Of a stretch of DNA of 64,000 bases, positions 41,201 through 56,200 are shown in pieces. The first letter of the stretch is position 1. Each line of letters begins with the position of its first letter. The position numbers and the translations under genes are program-made. This DNA comes from Heterohyrax brucei (taxonomy: Eukaryota > Chordata > Mammalia > Hyracoidea > Procaviidae), in assembly GCA_028571685.1 (NCBI GenBank), contig CM053166.1:57002111-57066110 (forward strand), read 5' to 3'. A model generated the notes under the pieces. That model was not told where the DNA came from, did no database searches, and saw only the letters and a list, made by a program, of their open reading frames with translations.

Positions 41201-44200
41201 TACTACATAATTCAACTTAGATGAAAAATAATATGCAGATTCAAAAAATATGTAACTCTTGTGGTTACAAACCAGAAACTTAAAATGAAAAGACCAGCTT
41301 ATAAAACTAGTTAATAAAAGGAGAGGAGGAAAAAGAAAAGTCTCCTGACTCAGTAATTCCATTTTGAATAATGTCTTAAAAAGTTTCATAAAACCAATGT
41401 AAATAAAAGAGGGGGGAGTAGTACAAGTGTATATTCAGATTTGCTTATTTTGCACAACAAAATCATGCAAGTTACCTAAGAAAACTAATACAAGTGGCTA
41501 TGGGGGTAGAAGAAAGATTTTTTTATAAAGTACATGTATATGTATTTCTTACTTTGAACCATTTAAAGTATTACTTATTCAAAAACTTTAAAAAAGACAA
41601 AAGATGAATTCTGCTTCTCTCAAAAACAAACAAACAAACAAAAAAACCCACTGCCACAGAGTCGACTCTGACTCATAGCAACCTTATAGGTCAGAGCATA
41701 ACTGCCCCACTGAGTTTCCAAGGAGCACCTGGGGGGTTTGAACTGCCAACCTTTTGGTTAGCAGCCTTACCACTATGCCACCAGGGTTTCCACTTCACTC
41801 AAAGGAGCATATTTTATAAATACACCTTATGTATTTATAAAGCTGCTTTAGCCCTAGAGGAAAAACTAAAAGATTGCTACTAAGGTACTGGCTTCCATTT
41901 CAAGAGGGAAAAAGGTTTTAAGGACAGTCAATCTACAAACATTGTGATAATGAGGCCAAGCTAAATAATAAAGAATAAGCGAAAAACTAAAAAGAGCTTG
42001 GCAGATCACAAGCTAAAATGTAGAAATGTCCAGTCACTTCAACAAAACCAGTCCCCAATTTATGACACATTTGAGTTACAAGGAACAGTACTTGCAAGTA
42101 TCTTTTTATAGGACAGAATACATTTTATCATTAGTAATTTGTACTACATACAGTGTTGCTGATGCTATCATTCTCAGCTCTTCACTTTCAGATATGCAAT
42201 GTTACAATTTATAAAGACACTGATAAGGAAAGGCAGTAATAAAAACTGGGGAAAAAAGGTATTGGACTTGTGTTTGAACCGGCTTACAAAAGAGTCATGG
42301 GAACAGAACCCCATCATAAGTTAGGGACTGTTTGTACCAGGAAAAATGTCATACTGAGAAAAATATTTCATAAAATAAAAGTGGATATTAATTTAAATAA
42401 GACACAGAAATGTCAATTTAAAAAAACCTACAGTTTTCATTAGCATTGAAGCCTCTAAGAATGGCCTTCAGTTCCTGGAGCTTCTGATGAGCCCTTGCAT
42501 GGACGCTGTCAATCAGGAGTTTTTCTATTGATAAGTGATCAATCTGCAACAACCAAAACAACAGAATCACAGGTGTAATATAAACATTTTAACAGCCTGA
42601 GAGATTAATGTAACTCAAAGTACTACCTGTTAGAATCACATCGATTAAATGTTAACCAGTAAAACAAAGTAAAGTTAAAAATTAACTTATACGGTAGTGA
42701 TAACTTGAAGATTCTAATTCACATTCTGATGAGCATCGATGAAGATACTAATCAGTTGTCACTGTGCTCAGATAGTAGACCTTAAAAGAAATGGTATCTG
42801 ATCTAGGATCTACAATTTAAAAGAGTATCTTAAAAATTGTATGTTACACTATCAGATGTTTTAAAAAAAACACTAATTCAGAAGTATTACCATTCACTTA
42901 AAACAAGTTTCATAAAGGACTTTAAGAACAATTAGGTATTTTAAGGAATTTGTGCTAAAAGTGTAAATGTTAAGCTGCATTTTACTCATTTAATCAAAAC
43001 AACATGAAAACATATTGCTATCTTTTACCTTCATTGCTCTTTCTACTAATTTGGAATCAGAAGCTGGCAAAGGAGGATCATGAAAAATCTGTAAAGGCTT
43101 AGACACATCACTCTCATCAATTTTAATTGTAACTTTGTGAACAGATGCTGTCCCTGTTTTTCTCCCAAGAACCTGTTGACTTAAAGAGAAAAGGAAAAAT
43201 TGAGAACTTTTTTTTCAACACAGCCTGTTAACTTTCAGAATAAAACAGAAACACTCTATCGTGTATCTTGGAGTCCTGGCTGGTGCAAACAGCAGTTAAT
43301 GTTCAGCTGCCAATCAAAAGGCTTGTGGTTCAAGTTCACACAGAGGCACTTTGGAAGAAAGGCCTGGTGATCCACTTCCAAAAACTTAGCCCCTAAAAGC
43401 CCTATGCAGCACAGTTCTACTCTGACACACATGGGGTCATCAGTGGGTTGGAATCCACTCAGTGGCAACTGTTTTTATTGTGCATCTTAGACACAGCCTC
43501 AAACATGGTAGGTCTTTAATGTCTGTAGAGAGCATACACGAATACTGGGGAGACAGCTATTCTGTAATCTAACACAAAATTTAATTTACTGCACTAAAAA
43601 AAAAGAATTTAAAAACACAACACATGCACAAAAAACAAAACAAACAAAGAAACCTGTTTTCTAGGTGGTATCCACCCACACTTTGTAAAAAATGGGAACA
43701 TCAAACAAAGTTCAAATGGGGAATCAAGAATCATAAAGAGCGTGATACCAATTTTCCCCCATATCCAAAGAAAACCATTTAGTTATATATAGCAGAGAAG
43801 TCTGGCTAAATACACCTTTATAAAGCAGAGAAGTAAAAGGGTAGAACCCAGGCATAAAGACTGGTCTTCAATGTAAGAAGTAGCCATTCTGGGTATACAA
43901 GAAAGTGAATGTTTCTCATGATACTTAAACCAAAACCAAACCAAACCCATTGCCGTTGAGTGAATTCCGACTCATAGCAACCCTACAGGACAGGGTAGAA
44001 CTGCCCCACAGTGTTTCTAATGAGTGCCCTGTAGATTCAAATAGCCCATCTTTTGGTTAGCAGCTGAACTCCTAACCACTGCACCACCAAGGCTCTGTGA
44101 CACTTGGGCCTGGATTATAAATGTGACACCTTTAAGCATATTCATAAATATCACTTATCTGAACTGAAAAATAAAAGTTTTTAAAAGGTACTCTTTATAA

Positions 44201-47200
44201 CACAAAGCTGTAGTAAACAAGCATGTTTTAAGACTATCCCACAATTTAATCTAACAGTCTTTAAGCAATCCAGTATGAGCCCAGAATAAATTAATCGCTC
44301 GAACTTTTTAAAAACAGTAAGTTTTAGTAAAAATGAGTACATGTCTAGACATTTATCACATGCCATGTTCTAAAAGCAGTGTCAATTACAGATGTGGTCT
44401 ATGCAATACCATGGGACCTTATTATATAAAATATTGTAATAGAGGTACATAGCATATTAGAAGTTGAAGAGAAAAAAAGAGAAACAAAAAAGATAAGAGT
44501 ATTTAGTCACAGCATGAACCCATCACAACCAATTTTACTTACTTCCAAACTGAGAGGGACAGGCACTTTCCAGCATGATACCTTTCCACCTGTACAAGGT
44601 CTCCCCACCTCTCTCGGATTAACATTAGAGTTTGGGAATGTAACACTTCTAACTGAAGTGATAAGCAGAATGAATCTGATAGAGCTTGTTAAGCAAATCT
44701 AGCAACATAATATTTTACTCTAATAGTCAATCCAACACACACAAACTTTATTGAACAGAAGTTCTACTCCCCAAAATTTGGCTATGAAGGAAATTTCAAA
44801 CCATATTCCTCCACTGACTTACACTCTAAAAAGTGTTAGCATTTGTGATATAATTTAGAAAAGATTTTTAGATTTAATTTGAAATAATACAAATAAACCA
44901 TAAGATCCAGGTTGCTCATTAATTCATCATAGAGACTATGGATAGGCCAAATAATACTGTTTTTAATGAACCACTTTTTGTTTTGACTTGTAAAGTCAAT
45001 AGTAAAACTTTAAAGTTGGTTTATTGCAGACGTATCATTATTGCTCACACTGGCCAGTTCTCCATCCTACATCTACCCAAAGGGGAAGGGGTCTTAAGTA
45101 GGCTGCTACAGTTCAGAATTAAGAACAAATGGAAAACAAAGGGAGGGGAATAAAAGACACAGAATCCTCATAAATATACACCTCCACTTTTAGAAGGATA
45201 CGTAGGCAGTTGTACATGTCCTGAAGAGGTTTCTCATCAGCAAAGAGCCTAGACTGCACCAGCTGATGTATAAAGTTGATTTGCATACTATGAACCAAAG
45301 CTCGTCCATCTTCCATTGGCAGGAGAAAAGAAGGTGGTTAATCAGAAAGGTATACAGATCACGTTATAGCACCATCTAAGAAAGAGTACCTAGCAATGAA
45401 TTTAAAACAAATAACTGCAGTGATCTGTGGAAACTAGAGAACATTATACTTAGACACAAACTACTACGGTTTTTAGCAGGTGTTATGATAGCCACAAAAT
45501 TTGTTTCAAATTAGAGGATAAGTAATGTTTCAATAACAAAAAAATAACAAAACATTTAAATCAAGACAGTATTTGTAATTTACCTCCTGTTTCCTTATCC
45601 TCAACTAGAATTTCTAGCTTGAGAAGCCGCCAAGGAACATCAGGGTCATCACCCATCACAGTCAAGGTGGCTTCGAATTCTCCTTCAACTCGAAACTTCA
45701 CTCGGCCATTGGCTTTAAGGAAAAAAGGACAAAGAACTGTATTGTGCTAGAAAAGCAGCAGCTTGCTGAAAACCCAAAACTTTCTGTATTGCTTGTAAGA
45801 AATTTTAAATAGACAGAAGGTTCTTTTATACGTGTCCAAACAATTCAATGGTTCCTGCATAAGCAGTAGCCAGCCTCCAGGTATCTCATCGAAAAAGCAA
45901 AGACAACTCTTGTAACATCAACAAACACTATTTTCTCAGAGCTAAACTCTGGATCCTCCTTCTCTCTTACAACACAGGTGATCTCACCCACTCAATGGCT
46001 TCAAGTATCAGCACTGTATTTCTAGGCAATAAAGAGAAATAACACAGCTGACAATTCACAGGTTCAAACACCACTAAAATGGTAGCTGAAACCTCATAAT
46101 GACATTTCTTCAACTAAAATCCAAAAAGCTGTTTCAAAAAAAGAAATAGAATTCTAACAAGTCAATTAAGAAAAACAAAAGAAAACAAATTTCAGGTACA
46201 TACCAACTGTAAGATTTGCTAACTGAGGAGGGAGATCTGTGGTTACAAGCCTATGTCTAAGTATCTGGTTCAGCTGATGAAGGGTAGTTTGTTTCTCAAT
46301 TTTGGTAATTGGATCAGGAGGAATAATTTTATCCTATGGAAAGATTTAAGCATTATTAAAAGTACAAAGAGGCATACATTTCACCTGCACCTGTCTTTAC
46401 ACAAATGTTTTCCTACTTTAACCAAGAGAATCTCAGCACTCACTTCTGCAGTCTACCGCCAATAATAGTGGCTATCACTGTAGCGCATTACAGGGCACCA
46501 ATAACTGCATCAGTCAGCAAGCTAAGACAGCAATATATAATTTTCTTCATGCTCCATTTATAAAACCAACTTAATGTCACTAGATGCCATCTACCATTTC
46601 TTCAAAATATAAAATATACCATAATAGCACTGAATTCAGTAAACTGCAGTAAGTTAAAAGCACACTTTTTTCAAAAAAGGCAACTAGTATGCAGTATTTT
46701 CACATTAAAAAGAGACCACCCTGAGTTACACTTTCATATTTGCAAATCTGCCCCTGCTCCCCAAAAAAGATATGATAGCTATCTACATTCTGACCTCCAT
46801 TTCTTTTTGAAAAGCTCACAATCTTAGCTGTAGAGAAAAAAGCAAACTACATGAACTGTTTTAAAAATATGGCAAGAGCTTTTTGCTGGACTATGTAATA
46901 ACAGAGCAAAATCCAGTGCCTAAGCCTTCAACTTTTAAGATGGGGCAAAGCACTTACCCTAATGCAGGTTGGTAGCCGTGGGTACGATCCAGTAGTTAGT
47001 ACATCAATGGCATATGGGATGGCAAAACTAGGCAGGCGTGCATGAACTAGGGCATCTCTAGCTAACGAGGCGAGGCGATCAGCAGTGTCCACAAACAAGA
47101 TGGCTTGCTGATCTAAAAAGCTCGAGATCATCTTTAAAGCAGAAAGGGTAATATAGTAAGCTTCCTTGAAAATGATCTGCCTTCCACTGTAAGTATATAT

Positions 47201-50200
47201 AATTTATTCATTCCAAAGCAAACATCAAGGGATGTAATATTGATTTTCTATATTTCAAAATATTTCTTAAGTTACCCAATAACGTGAAGAAATAGTTAAT
47301 ATTTTATCTGACATTAAAAACAATTATTTTCCATCCTTACATTACATATATATATCAGAAATTTAGAAAAATAGAATAAAATGTTTTATAATCTTATAGA
47401 CTTCAACATTTGGTTGGTAATGAAGTAGTCACAAGGAAGCACTGACTCTAGACCCAGATTTCAGCTCTATAACTTACTAGTCATAAATCTGGCAAATTAA
47501 TTAGTTAACCTTTCTGTGCCTCAGTTCTTCCAACTATAAAATGCAGATGATAACATGATACACAACCTCCTAAGGCAGTTGTAAGGAGTAAGAATTAATA
47601 CACATAAAACTTTCTGAACCACACCTAATTTAAAAGACCCAAACCCATTTACATCAAGTTGATTCCAACTCATAGCAACCCTATAGAACAGAGTAAAACT
47701 GCCCCGTAGGGTTTCCAAGAAGTGGCTGGTAGATTCAAATTGCTGACCTTTTCGCTAGCAAACAAGCTCTTAGCCATTATGCCACCAGAGCTCCAAGAAC
47801 AGTGCCTAAAACATAGGGAACACTCAGTAAGTGTCACCTATTATGAAAGTGTCCAATGTCATCCCCAACACAGAAATCTTTTCCATAAGTTGCCTACTCC
47901 ACATATTACATAAGCAAGTCTGAATCAGTCGAGTTAATCATGGAACTGAAAATTATTTCCTTGTAACTTTTACCTTCTAGTTCTACTCTCGAACAATACT
48001 TGAAGCCTCTGTTCATAGGGAAACCCTGGTGGCATAATGCTTAAGTGCTACATCTGTTAACCAAAAGGCTGGCAGTTCAAAGCCCCCTAGGTACTTCTTG
48101 GAAACTATGGGGCAGTTCTACTCTACAGGGTTGCTGTGAGTTGGAATCTACTCAATGGCAGTAGGCATGGTTCTACTGTACTCCACAAAGACAAAGCCTA
48201 CCCTCCAGGTCTTGAAGATAAACATTCCAAATCACTTCATTTAATCTTATCTCCAAATTCCTGACTTAGCTTTCTTGTTCCACAATCTGGAAATGTTCCA
48301 GTCTGTCAGTGGCCAACTTAAAACATGGGACTCAGAATTAACAGCACATCATACCCATGCAATGCTCTACATTTTCTCAGCATCACTGCACTCTTTATTT
48401 GACTCCCACAACTAGGGGTAATAGAACCAGATGATCTGTTATCATCTTGAAGATGAGAAAACTGAGACTTAGGTTAAGACACCTGCCTAAACAAAGACAG
48501 TTCATAACCTGAGAAGATGGAAACAAAACTGTTTCTCATCTTAGAACAGCAAGCACAGTCCAGAAGTACTACCTTCCGTGACTAGTGTTAATAGACTTCT
48601 ATCAACATCACTAATACTTTTCACTAGCTGTCATGACACTATTACCATACAGCAAACTTCGAGTAATGCCCCCTTTACCCATCCTGAACCTAAAAGCAGG
48701 GCTGTAATCTGATCTCAGCATATTAAAACCATTTTAGTTGCGCTTCTCTCAACTTCTCAACTGGATTTTACTTAAGTCATCCCAAATCTCCTTCCACAAG
48801 ACACTAGGAAAATGCTTATCAGACCAAAGGCAAGCCAAAGAGTATTAAAGACTGTCCTCTAGCAAGACATACACAAAGCCTATTAGGATGCCACAGTTTA
48901 TCTAGACCACACTGCTCCACCTTAAACTTGGATAAGAAAACACTCTCTAAACTACTTTGCCTTAGTCAAAAAACACTAGCTTCAAGTTACATTCTTCTGA
49001 CTTAGTGAATTAAAAAGACAAAAATTTACTTTGGAATAATATTATTAGTGAATCAGTGTAGATCCATAAGGATACTGATGTTCTTTTTACTATACTACTC
49101 ACATACCAGGTGCTAACGCGGTTAATGTAAATGCTGGTGGCATAGTGGTTAAGTGCTGTCTGCTAATCAAAAGGCTGGCAGTTCAAATCCACCAGGTGAT
49201 CCTTAGAAACTCTATGGAGGCAGTCCTCCTCTGTCCTACAGGGTCACTATGAGTCAGAATTGACTCAACAGCAATGAGTTTTTTCTTTTTTTTTAATGTG
49301 GTTAATAACAATCTGCTTTAGACTTTTTTTTATTTAATATGACTGAGTGAAAATGTACACTCCCGTATAAATTTACATGCCCACCTCTATGCTGGTTTAA
49401 ACTTTAACTGAGTTCTGAATAGACATGTGCCCAAGGAAGATACAGAAATAGCCAATAAGAACATGAAAAGAAGTTCAACATCATTAGTCATCAGAGAAAC
49501 ACAAATGAAAATCACAGCGTGATAATCACTTCATACCCACTAGAATGGCCAGAATCAAAGTCAGATAATAACAAATGTTAGCATGGATGCACAGAAATGT
49601 GAACCCCCACATACTGCTGGTGGACACATAAAACGGTGTAGCCAACTTGGAAAATATTCTGGCAGTTTCTCAAACAATTAAACATAGATTTACCATATGA
49701 CCCAGCAATTTCACTCTCAGGTAAATACCCAAGAATAGTAAAAACAGGCCCACACCAAAAGTTGTATACAAATGTTCACAGCAGCATTACTTATAATAGC
49801 CAAAGGTCGAAACAACTCAAATGTGTATCAACTGATGAATGGATAAACAAAATATAGCATTGCCCATACAATGAAATATTATTTGGCCATAAAAAGGAAA
49901 ACAAAAGGCCACATATTATGCAATCGAATTTATATGAAATGTTCGTAACAGGCAAATCCATAGAAACAAAGTGCATCAGTGGCTGTGGTGGTGGCACATA
50001 CTTCTGAATATACTAAAAACCACTGAATTGCACATTTAAAGTGGATGACTTGTATAGTATATGGCATATGTGTTAATGAAACCAAAAAAAAATAAAATAA
50101 AATAAACTCTTGGGAGAACGAGAGGTATTTTCTTCTTTTCTTAGATAAAATATTAACAGACTGCTTTACCATTAGTCATAGCTGTGGGTTTACACACTCA

Positions 50201-53200
50201 GCTACACACGTCATTTGTTAGTCATTGCTAAAGATTATTATCTAAGAACTTCTAATGAGACTAGTTAATAACAAGCAGACTGAGCACAGGAAGTGTCAAA
50301 ACATGCACAATCCTCAATTATTCACTTGACGGACTTTATCCCTGATGTGAACACAACTGTATCTATATTCACAAAACAAAGATACCATAATGTTATATAA
50401 ATTCAGAATGTTTGTTTATTCAGGATATGATCTGAAAACAGCCAATTCAGAAAACTAATAGAAGGCTGTTATGCTATGAATTAAAGATTAACGCAATACA
50501 GTTTAATATCAGATTTAAGAATTTTGGATTTTGTTTGATATTATATTATGGAAGGACAGCTCAATGAGATCAAACAGGTAATTTAAATGCCTATGATATA
50601 ATACTGGACCTAAGATCTGATCTGAAAAACTGAACACTTGACTTTGATATACTTCAGTGATATCTAAATTTTCACTAAAAATTTGAGTATCTCTAATAAA
50701 AGATTACCCCAAATTAACTAATCATTAAAAAGAAACTTTAAACTTTTTAGAAACACAATACTATGCTGCTTCATTTCAGCCAAGATAGACTCATTACACT
50801 CAGTGATTAAACTTCTAAAACACTGAAGTGAATTGTAAGCTGTCTGATAAATAAGCCTGGAATAAATCTTTTATTACTATTTATAACAAAATCTATTCTT
50901 TAAATGATGCTTAACAGTGTACAAAGACTTCCTGCTTACAAAAGTTTAATTTCTCAATTACAGGAATAATTGACAGACGAATAAAATGTATTTTTTGCCA
51001 AAAGGAAAACAACATATGAGACAAAATATTCTACACTAAAGAAATTTTCCATCAGTGTTATACAGAAGGATGATATCAGCTTACTGTTAGAGAGAAAAGA
51101 CATGAGGCTGATCTGTCTTGCAGAATTCTTCAGCCTTGCCATTTGTTTAGCTGCCAGGGCTGTCATTAAGCATTAATTTTGGTGAAAATCAGTTGTTTCT
51201 TTTTTTAAGTTTCAAAAGAGGGGGCAGAGTCAACATGGTAGTCTAAACACACGTCTCCCTAAATTCCCCTGGAAACCAAGGGCTGAACTGATAATTAAAT
51301 GGAGCCTTCTGGACACTTAAGTGAGCCCTAGGACACGGCACAGGGCTGTCTATTTGGTCTACATACCACTGAGAGGGAAGCTTCTTCTCTTTCGCCGACC
51401 CCCGCCCTTGTTGAGTCCCGGCTCTCGCGGACTGAAGGTAAATCGCCATTTTGGCTTTTTTTTTCTCTGTCTTAGCCAGAAGGAGGGGCTGGGATGACTG
51501 GCGGCAACGCTCAGACGTGCTGCTGATCGGTGAGCAGTCACCATGCTTTGGCAGCCTGGCCTTGGAGTTTGTGCAGCTCGGTGCCTCTGACCTTGGTCTC
51601 TCTCAGAATCTTCAAATCTCCGACACTGAATAGCCTTTTCCGAGGCGGGTGGGGAAGCTTGTGTGGGACGCCATCTTGATTCACTGGGAGGCAGAGTTTC
51701 CTATATGGAGGCCTCAGCTCGAGCTAATTGCCAGGCTGGGAGGCAGTACCTGCCTGGAGAGTGCTTTTCTGGCCGTAAAGCAGTCTTTGATACAGAGGTG
51801 CTTATTTTGCCAGCTGGGAAGAGGGACTTGCACACCTGAAAGCCTGACTGACAGAGAAATAACTGCCGGGCATCCAGAAAGCATCTCTTCCAGTCTTTAC
51901 TGTCTCACATTATAAGGTGAGCTGATGGCTCCCCAGTGACTCTATAAGTGGGGCTATCTCTTAGCCAATCAGGAGGTGGTGCCTGCTACCCCAGAGATTC
52001 CACTAAGCAGTCACTGGAGTACACAGAGGTGTCTGGTGATCAACTTCCTTTTCAGACTGAGCTTTTGATCCCGTTAAAGTAACACTGGAGAAACAAAACA
52101 ACCTCCAGATACCCAAAAAAACAACAAACTTTGGACCAGAACATTAGCAAGAATTCACCTATGGCTTCAGAAGGCCCACAAAAGAAAGATCCAAAGAACT
52201 TCCCAGATGAAGAAGCCTTTCTAAAACTATCAGAGGGTGAGTACAAAAACATTATATGCAGAGCCCTCCTAGACCTTTATACAAAATGTAGCAGTGTAAA
52301 ATGAAAAACTGAGCAAGCAGTTTGATATGATGGAACACCAGTACTCTGAAACCCAACAGATCAATAACAAAATCAAAGAGATAGAAAATTCAGTTCAAAG
52401 CCAAGAAAACACAGAATTGAACAAATGGAAAATAGCCTTTCTGACTTGGAAGACACAGTTACTTACTCCAGCATCTATGAGGAAAAATCAGAAAAAAGAA
52501 ACAAGAAAAATGAGCCAGCCAGCCAAGTGCCATCGAGTTGGAAAAAATGAAGGAGCATTAAAAAGTATGTGAGACTCTATTAAGAGGAACAATCTTTGGA
52601 GTTCCTGAACAGGGTGGGACACCTTAGAACACAGAGAGTATCAGACAGAAAACTTCCCAGAATTTATGAAAGAAGAGAATACAGATATCCAAGATACACA
52701 CTGAATGCCACTGGATATAAATCCCAAAAGAAAGACTCCAGGACATATTATAATCAAGCTTAACAAAATGAAACACAAGCAGAAACTCTTAAAGGCAGAA
52801 AGACTCAAAACAAAGCTAACATTCAGAGGCAAACCCTGTAGGCTTTCCTGTGATTTCTCAACAGAAACAATGCTAGCCCAGTGACAATGGGGTGACACAT
52901 TCAAAGCCTTGAAGGAAAAGAACTTCCAACCAAGAATTATGTATCTTCCCAAACTATTTTTCCAATATGAAACTGAAATCAAGACATCTGCAGGTACACA
53001 GAAACTCAGAGACTTTGTAAAAATCAAACCAAAGCTACAAGAAATACCGAAAGAAGCTTTTGGCTTAGAAGAACAAAACCATTAATTTTATATTTTAGGA
53101 GGAAATACAGGACACATCGTCCAGAAACCTACTCAGTTAGGGAAGGCTGCAAACTCAATCAAAGCTGTAATATTAAAAGAAGAGATCCAGTGATCACATC

Positions 53201-56200
53201 ATGAAAACTGTGATGTCATCATATTAAAAAGAGGTATGTACTACAGTCATTATAGTCCTTCCAGATGGAGAGGAAGTTAGTAAGACTTGTAGTTAAAACT
53301 GGGTTTAAACATAGACTATTAAGGGGGATCACAGGGGCAGCTGTAAAGCACAATAGAGATGCAACATATCAAATCAAGAAACATGATACAGGAGTCCCAA
53401 CAATGACAAAACCAACACTGAAAAAGGTGAAAAATCAACTCATAAAGAAGTATGTTCCAAAACAGAATAATAACAGAGAAAACATCAACACAAAAATAAA
53501 CATGTAACAATGACACCACTAAATACATACCTATCAATAATTACATTGAATGTGAATGGGCTGAATGCTCCAGTAAAGAGACAACAAGTGGCATCTTGGA
53601 TCAAAAGATACGACCTGTCCATATGTCGCTTACGGGAAACTCACCTTAGACTTAAAGATATGAACAAACTGAAAATTAAAGGATGGAAGAATATATATCA
53701 TGCTAGCAATAAACAAAGAAGAGAAGGTGTGGCAATACTAATCTCAGATAAAACAGATTTTAGGCACTATTTATTGCTCAATGGTTCAATACACAAGCAG
53801 GACTTAACAATATAAATATTTACGCACCCAATACTAGAGCATCTGAATACATCGAAGAAACACTGACTACACTCAAAAACAAGATAGGTAACTCTGAAAT
53901 AATAGTGGGAAACTGCAACACTCCACTCTCAATACTGGACAGATCATCTAGAAAAAAGCTCAATAAAAACACAGAGGATCTTATTTCCACAATTAACCAA
54001 CTAGACCTCACTGACATATACATAACTTTGTATCCATCAGCAGATAACTAAACCTTCTTCTCCAGTACACATGGAACATTTTCGAGAATAGACCACGTGT
54101 TAGGACATGAAGCAAATCTCAACAAAATCCGTATCACTGAATTATTGCAAAGCATCTTCTCAGACCACAAAGCGATTAAAGTGAAAATCAATAGCAAAAA
54201 AAAATAGATAGAAATTCGAACTCAGGGAAACTAAACAATATCTTGCTCAAAAATTCATGGGTTATATAAGAAATCAAGGATGAAATAGAGATTTCTCGAT
54301 TCCAACAAGAATGGAAACCCTTCCTACCAGAATCTATGGGATACAGCTAAAGCAGTTCTCAGAGGTCAGTTTATCTGCATAAATGCAGACATCTAGAAAC
54401 ACAAAAGAACCCAAACCAAAGATCTAACCCTACAGCTTGAACAAGCAGAGAGAGCAACAGAAGCTCTCAGTCACCAGAAGAAAACAGATCATAAAGATTA
54501 GAGCAGAACTAAATGCATTAGAGAATAAAAGAACAACTGAAAAAACTGATAAGACCAAAAGCCAGTTTTTTGAAAAGATCAACAAAACTGACAAACCATT
54601 GGCTAAACTTACTAAAGAAAAACAGGAAAGGGAACAAATAACCCAAATAAGAAATGAGAGGGGAGTGGTCACAACAGATCCATCAGAAATCCAAGATAGC
54701 ATAACACAATACTACAAAAGACTGTATTCTTAACGTATTTGAAAACCTAGAGGAAATGAACAAATTCTTAGATTCATACCACCTACCAAAATTATTACAA
54801 GGTGAAGCAGAACAACTTAATAAACTCATCAGAAAGGAAGAAATTGAAAAAGTCATCAAAAAACTACCAACCAAAAAAAGCCCAGGCTCAGATGGCATCA
54901 CCACAGAATTCTCCTAAGCTTTTAGAGAAGAGTTATCTCCAATACTACTGAGACTATTTCACAGCATAGGAAGTGATGGAATTCTCCCAAATTCATTCTA
55001 TGAAGCCAGCATAACCTTAATACCAAAGCCAGGGAAAGACCCAACAAAAAGGAGAACTACAGACCGGTATCACTCATGAATCTAGATGCAAAAATCTTCA
55101 ACAAAATTCTTGCCAATAAAATACAGTAACATATCAAAAAAATAATTCATCATGATCAAGTTGGATTTATACCAGGGATGCAAGGCTGGTTCAACATCAG
55201 AAAAACAATGTGATTAAACACATAAACAACACAAAAGACAAGAATCACCTGATTTTGTCCATTGATGCAGAAAAGGCATTTGATAAAGTCCAACACACAT
55301 TCATGCTAAAAACTCTCAGCAAAACAGGAATAGACAGCAAATTCTTCAATGCAATAAGGGCCATTTATACAAAGCCAACTGCCTACATCATCCTGAATGG
55401 AGAGACTGAAACCATTCCCCTTGAGAAAAGGAACTAGACAAGGATGCCTACTCTCACCTTTCCTATTCAACATCGTACTAGAAGTTCTAGCCAGAGCAAT
55501 TAGACAAGACCAAGAAATAAAGGGCATCTGCATTGGCAAAGAGGAAGAAGAAATCTCCCTATTGGGAGATAATATAATTGTGTATGCAGAGAACCCCAAA
55601 GGATGCATAAGTAAACTACTCAAATTGATAGAAGAGTTCGGCAAAGTCTCAGGATACAAGACAAACATAGGTAAATCAGTACAATTTCTTTATACCGACA
55701 ATGAGATTATCAAGGAATAAATCACCAAATCAATATCATTTACTATAGCCCCAAGAAGATAAAATACTTAGGAATAAATCTAACCAGAGAAATAACAGAC
55801 CTTTACAAAGAGAACACTACAAGTCCTTACTACAAGAAACCACAAGAGACTTACATAAATGGAGAAACCTACCCTGCTCATGGACAGGAAGACTTAAAAT
55901 TGTGAAAATGTCTATTTTACCCAAAGCAATCTACTTATATAACGCAATCCCAACACAAATACCAGTGACTTTTTTAAATGAGATGGAGAAACAAATCATC
56001 AACTTTGGAAACAGAAGAAGCCCCAGATAAGCAAAACACTTCTGAAGAAGAAGAACATACTGGGAGGCCTTTCACTACCCGACTTTAGAGCCTACTACAC
56101 TGCCACAGTAGTCAAAACAACCTGGTATTGGTACAAAAAGAGACAGATGGATCAATGCAACAGAACTGAGACCCCAGAGATGACAACATCTTACCATGAA

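Noticed and set aside
46928-47131. ATG at 47131 as a translation start
   Set aside because: It is directly after a splice acceptor and joins in phase to the preceding exon at 61394. It is an internal Met.
51395-51445. CpG-bearing patch as the MED14 promoter
   Set aside because: It lies within the L1 5' UTR, on the opposite strand and downstream of MED14 window exon 1.
53511-55720. Endonuclease and reverse transcriptase as host genes
   Set aside because: They are parts of the L1 ORF2 with frameshifts, bordered by L1 UTRs and target duplications.
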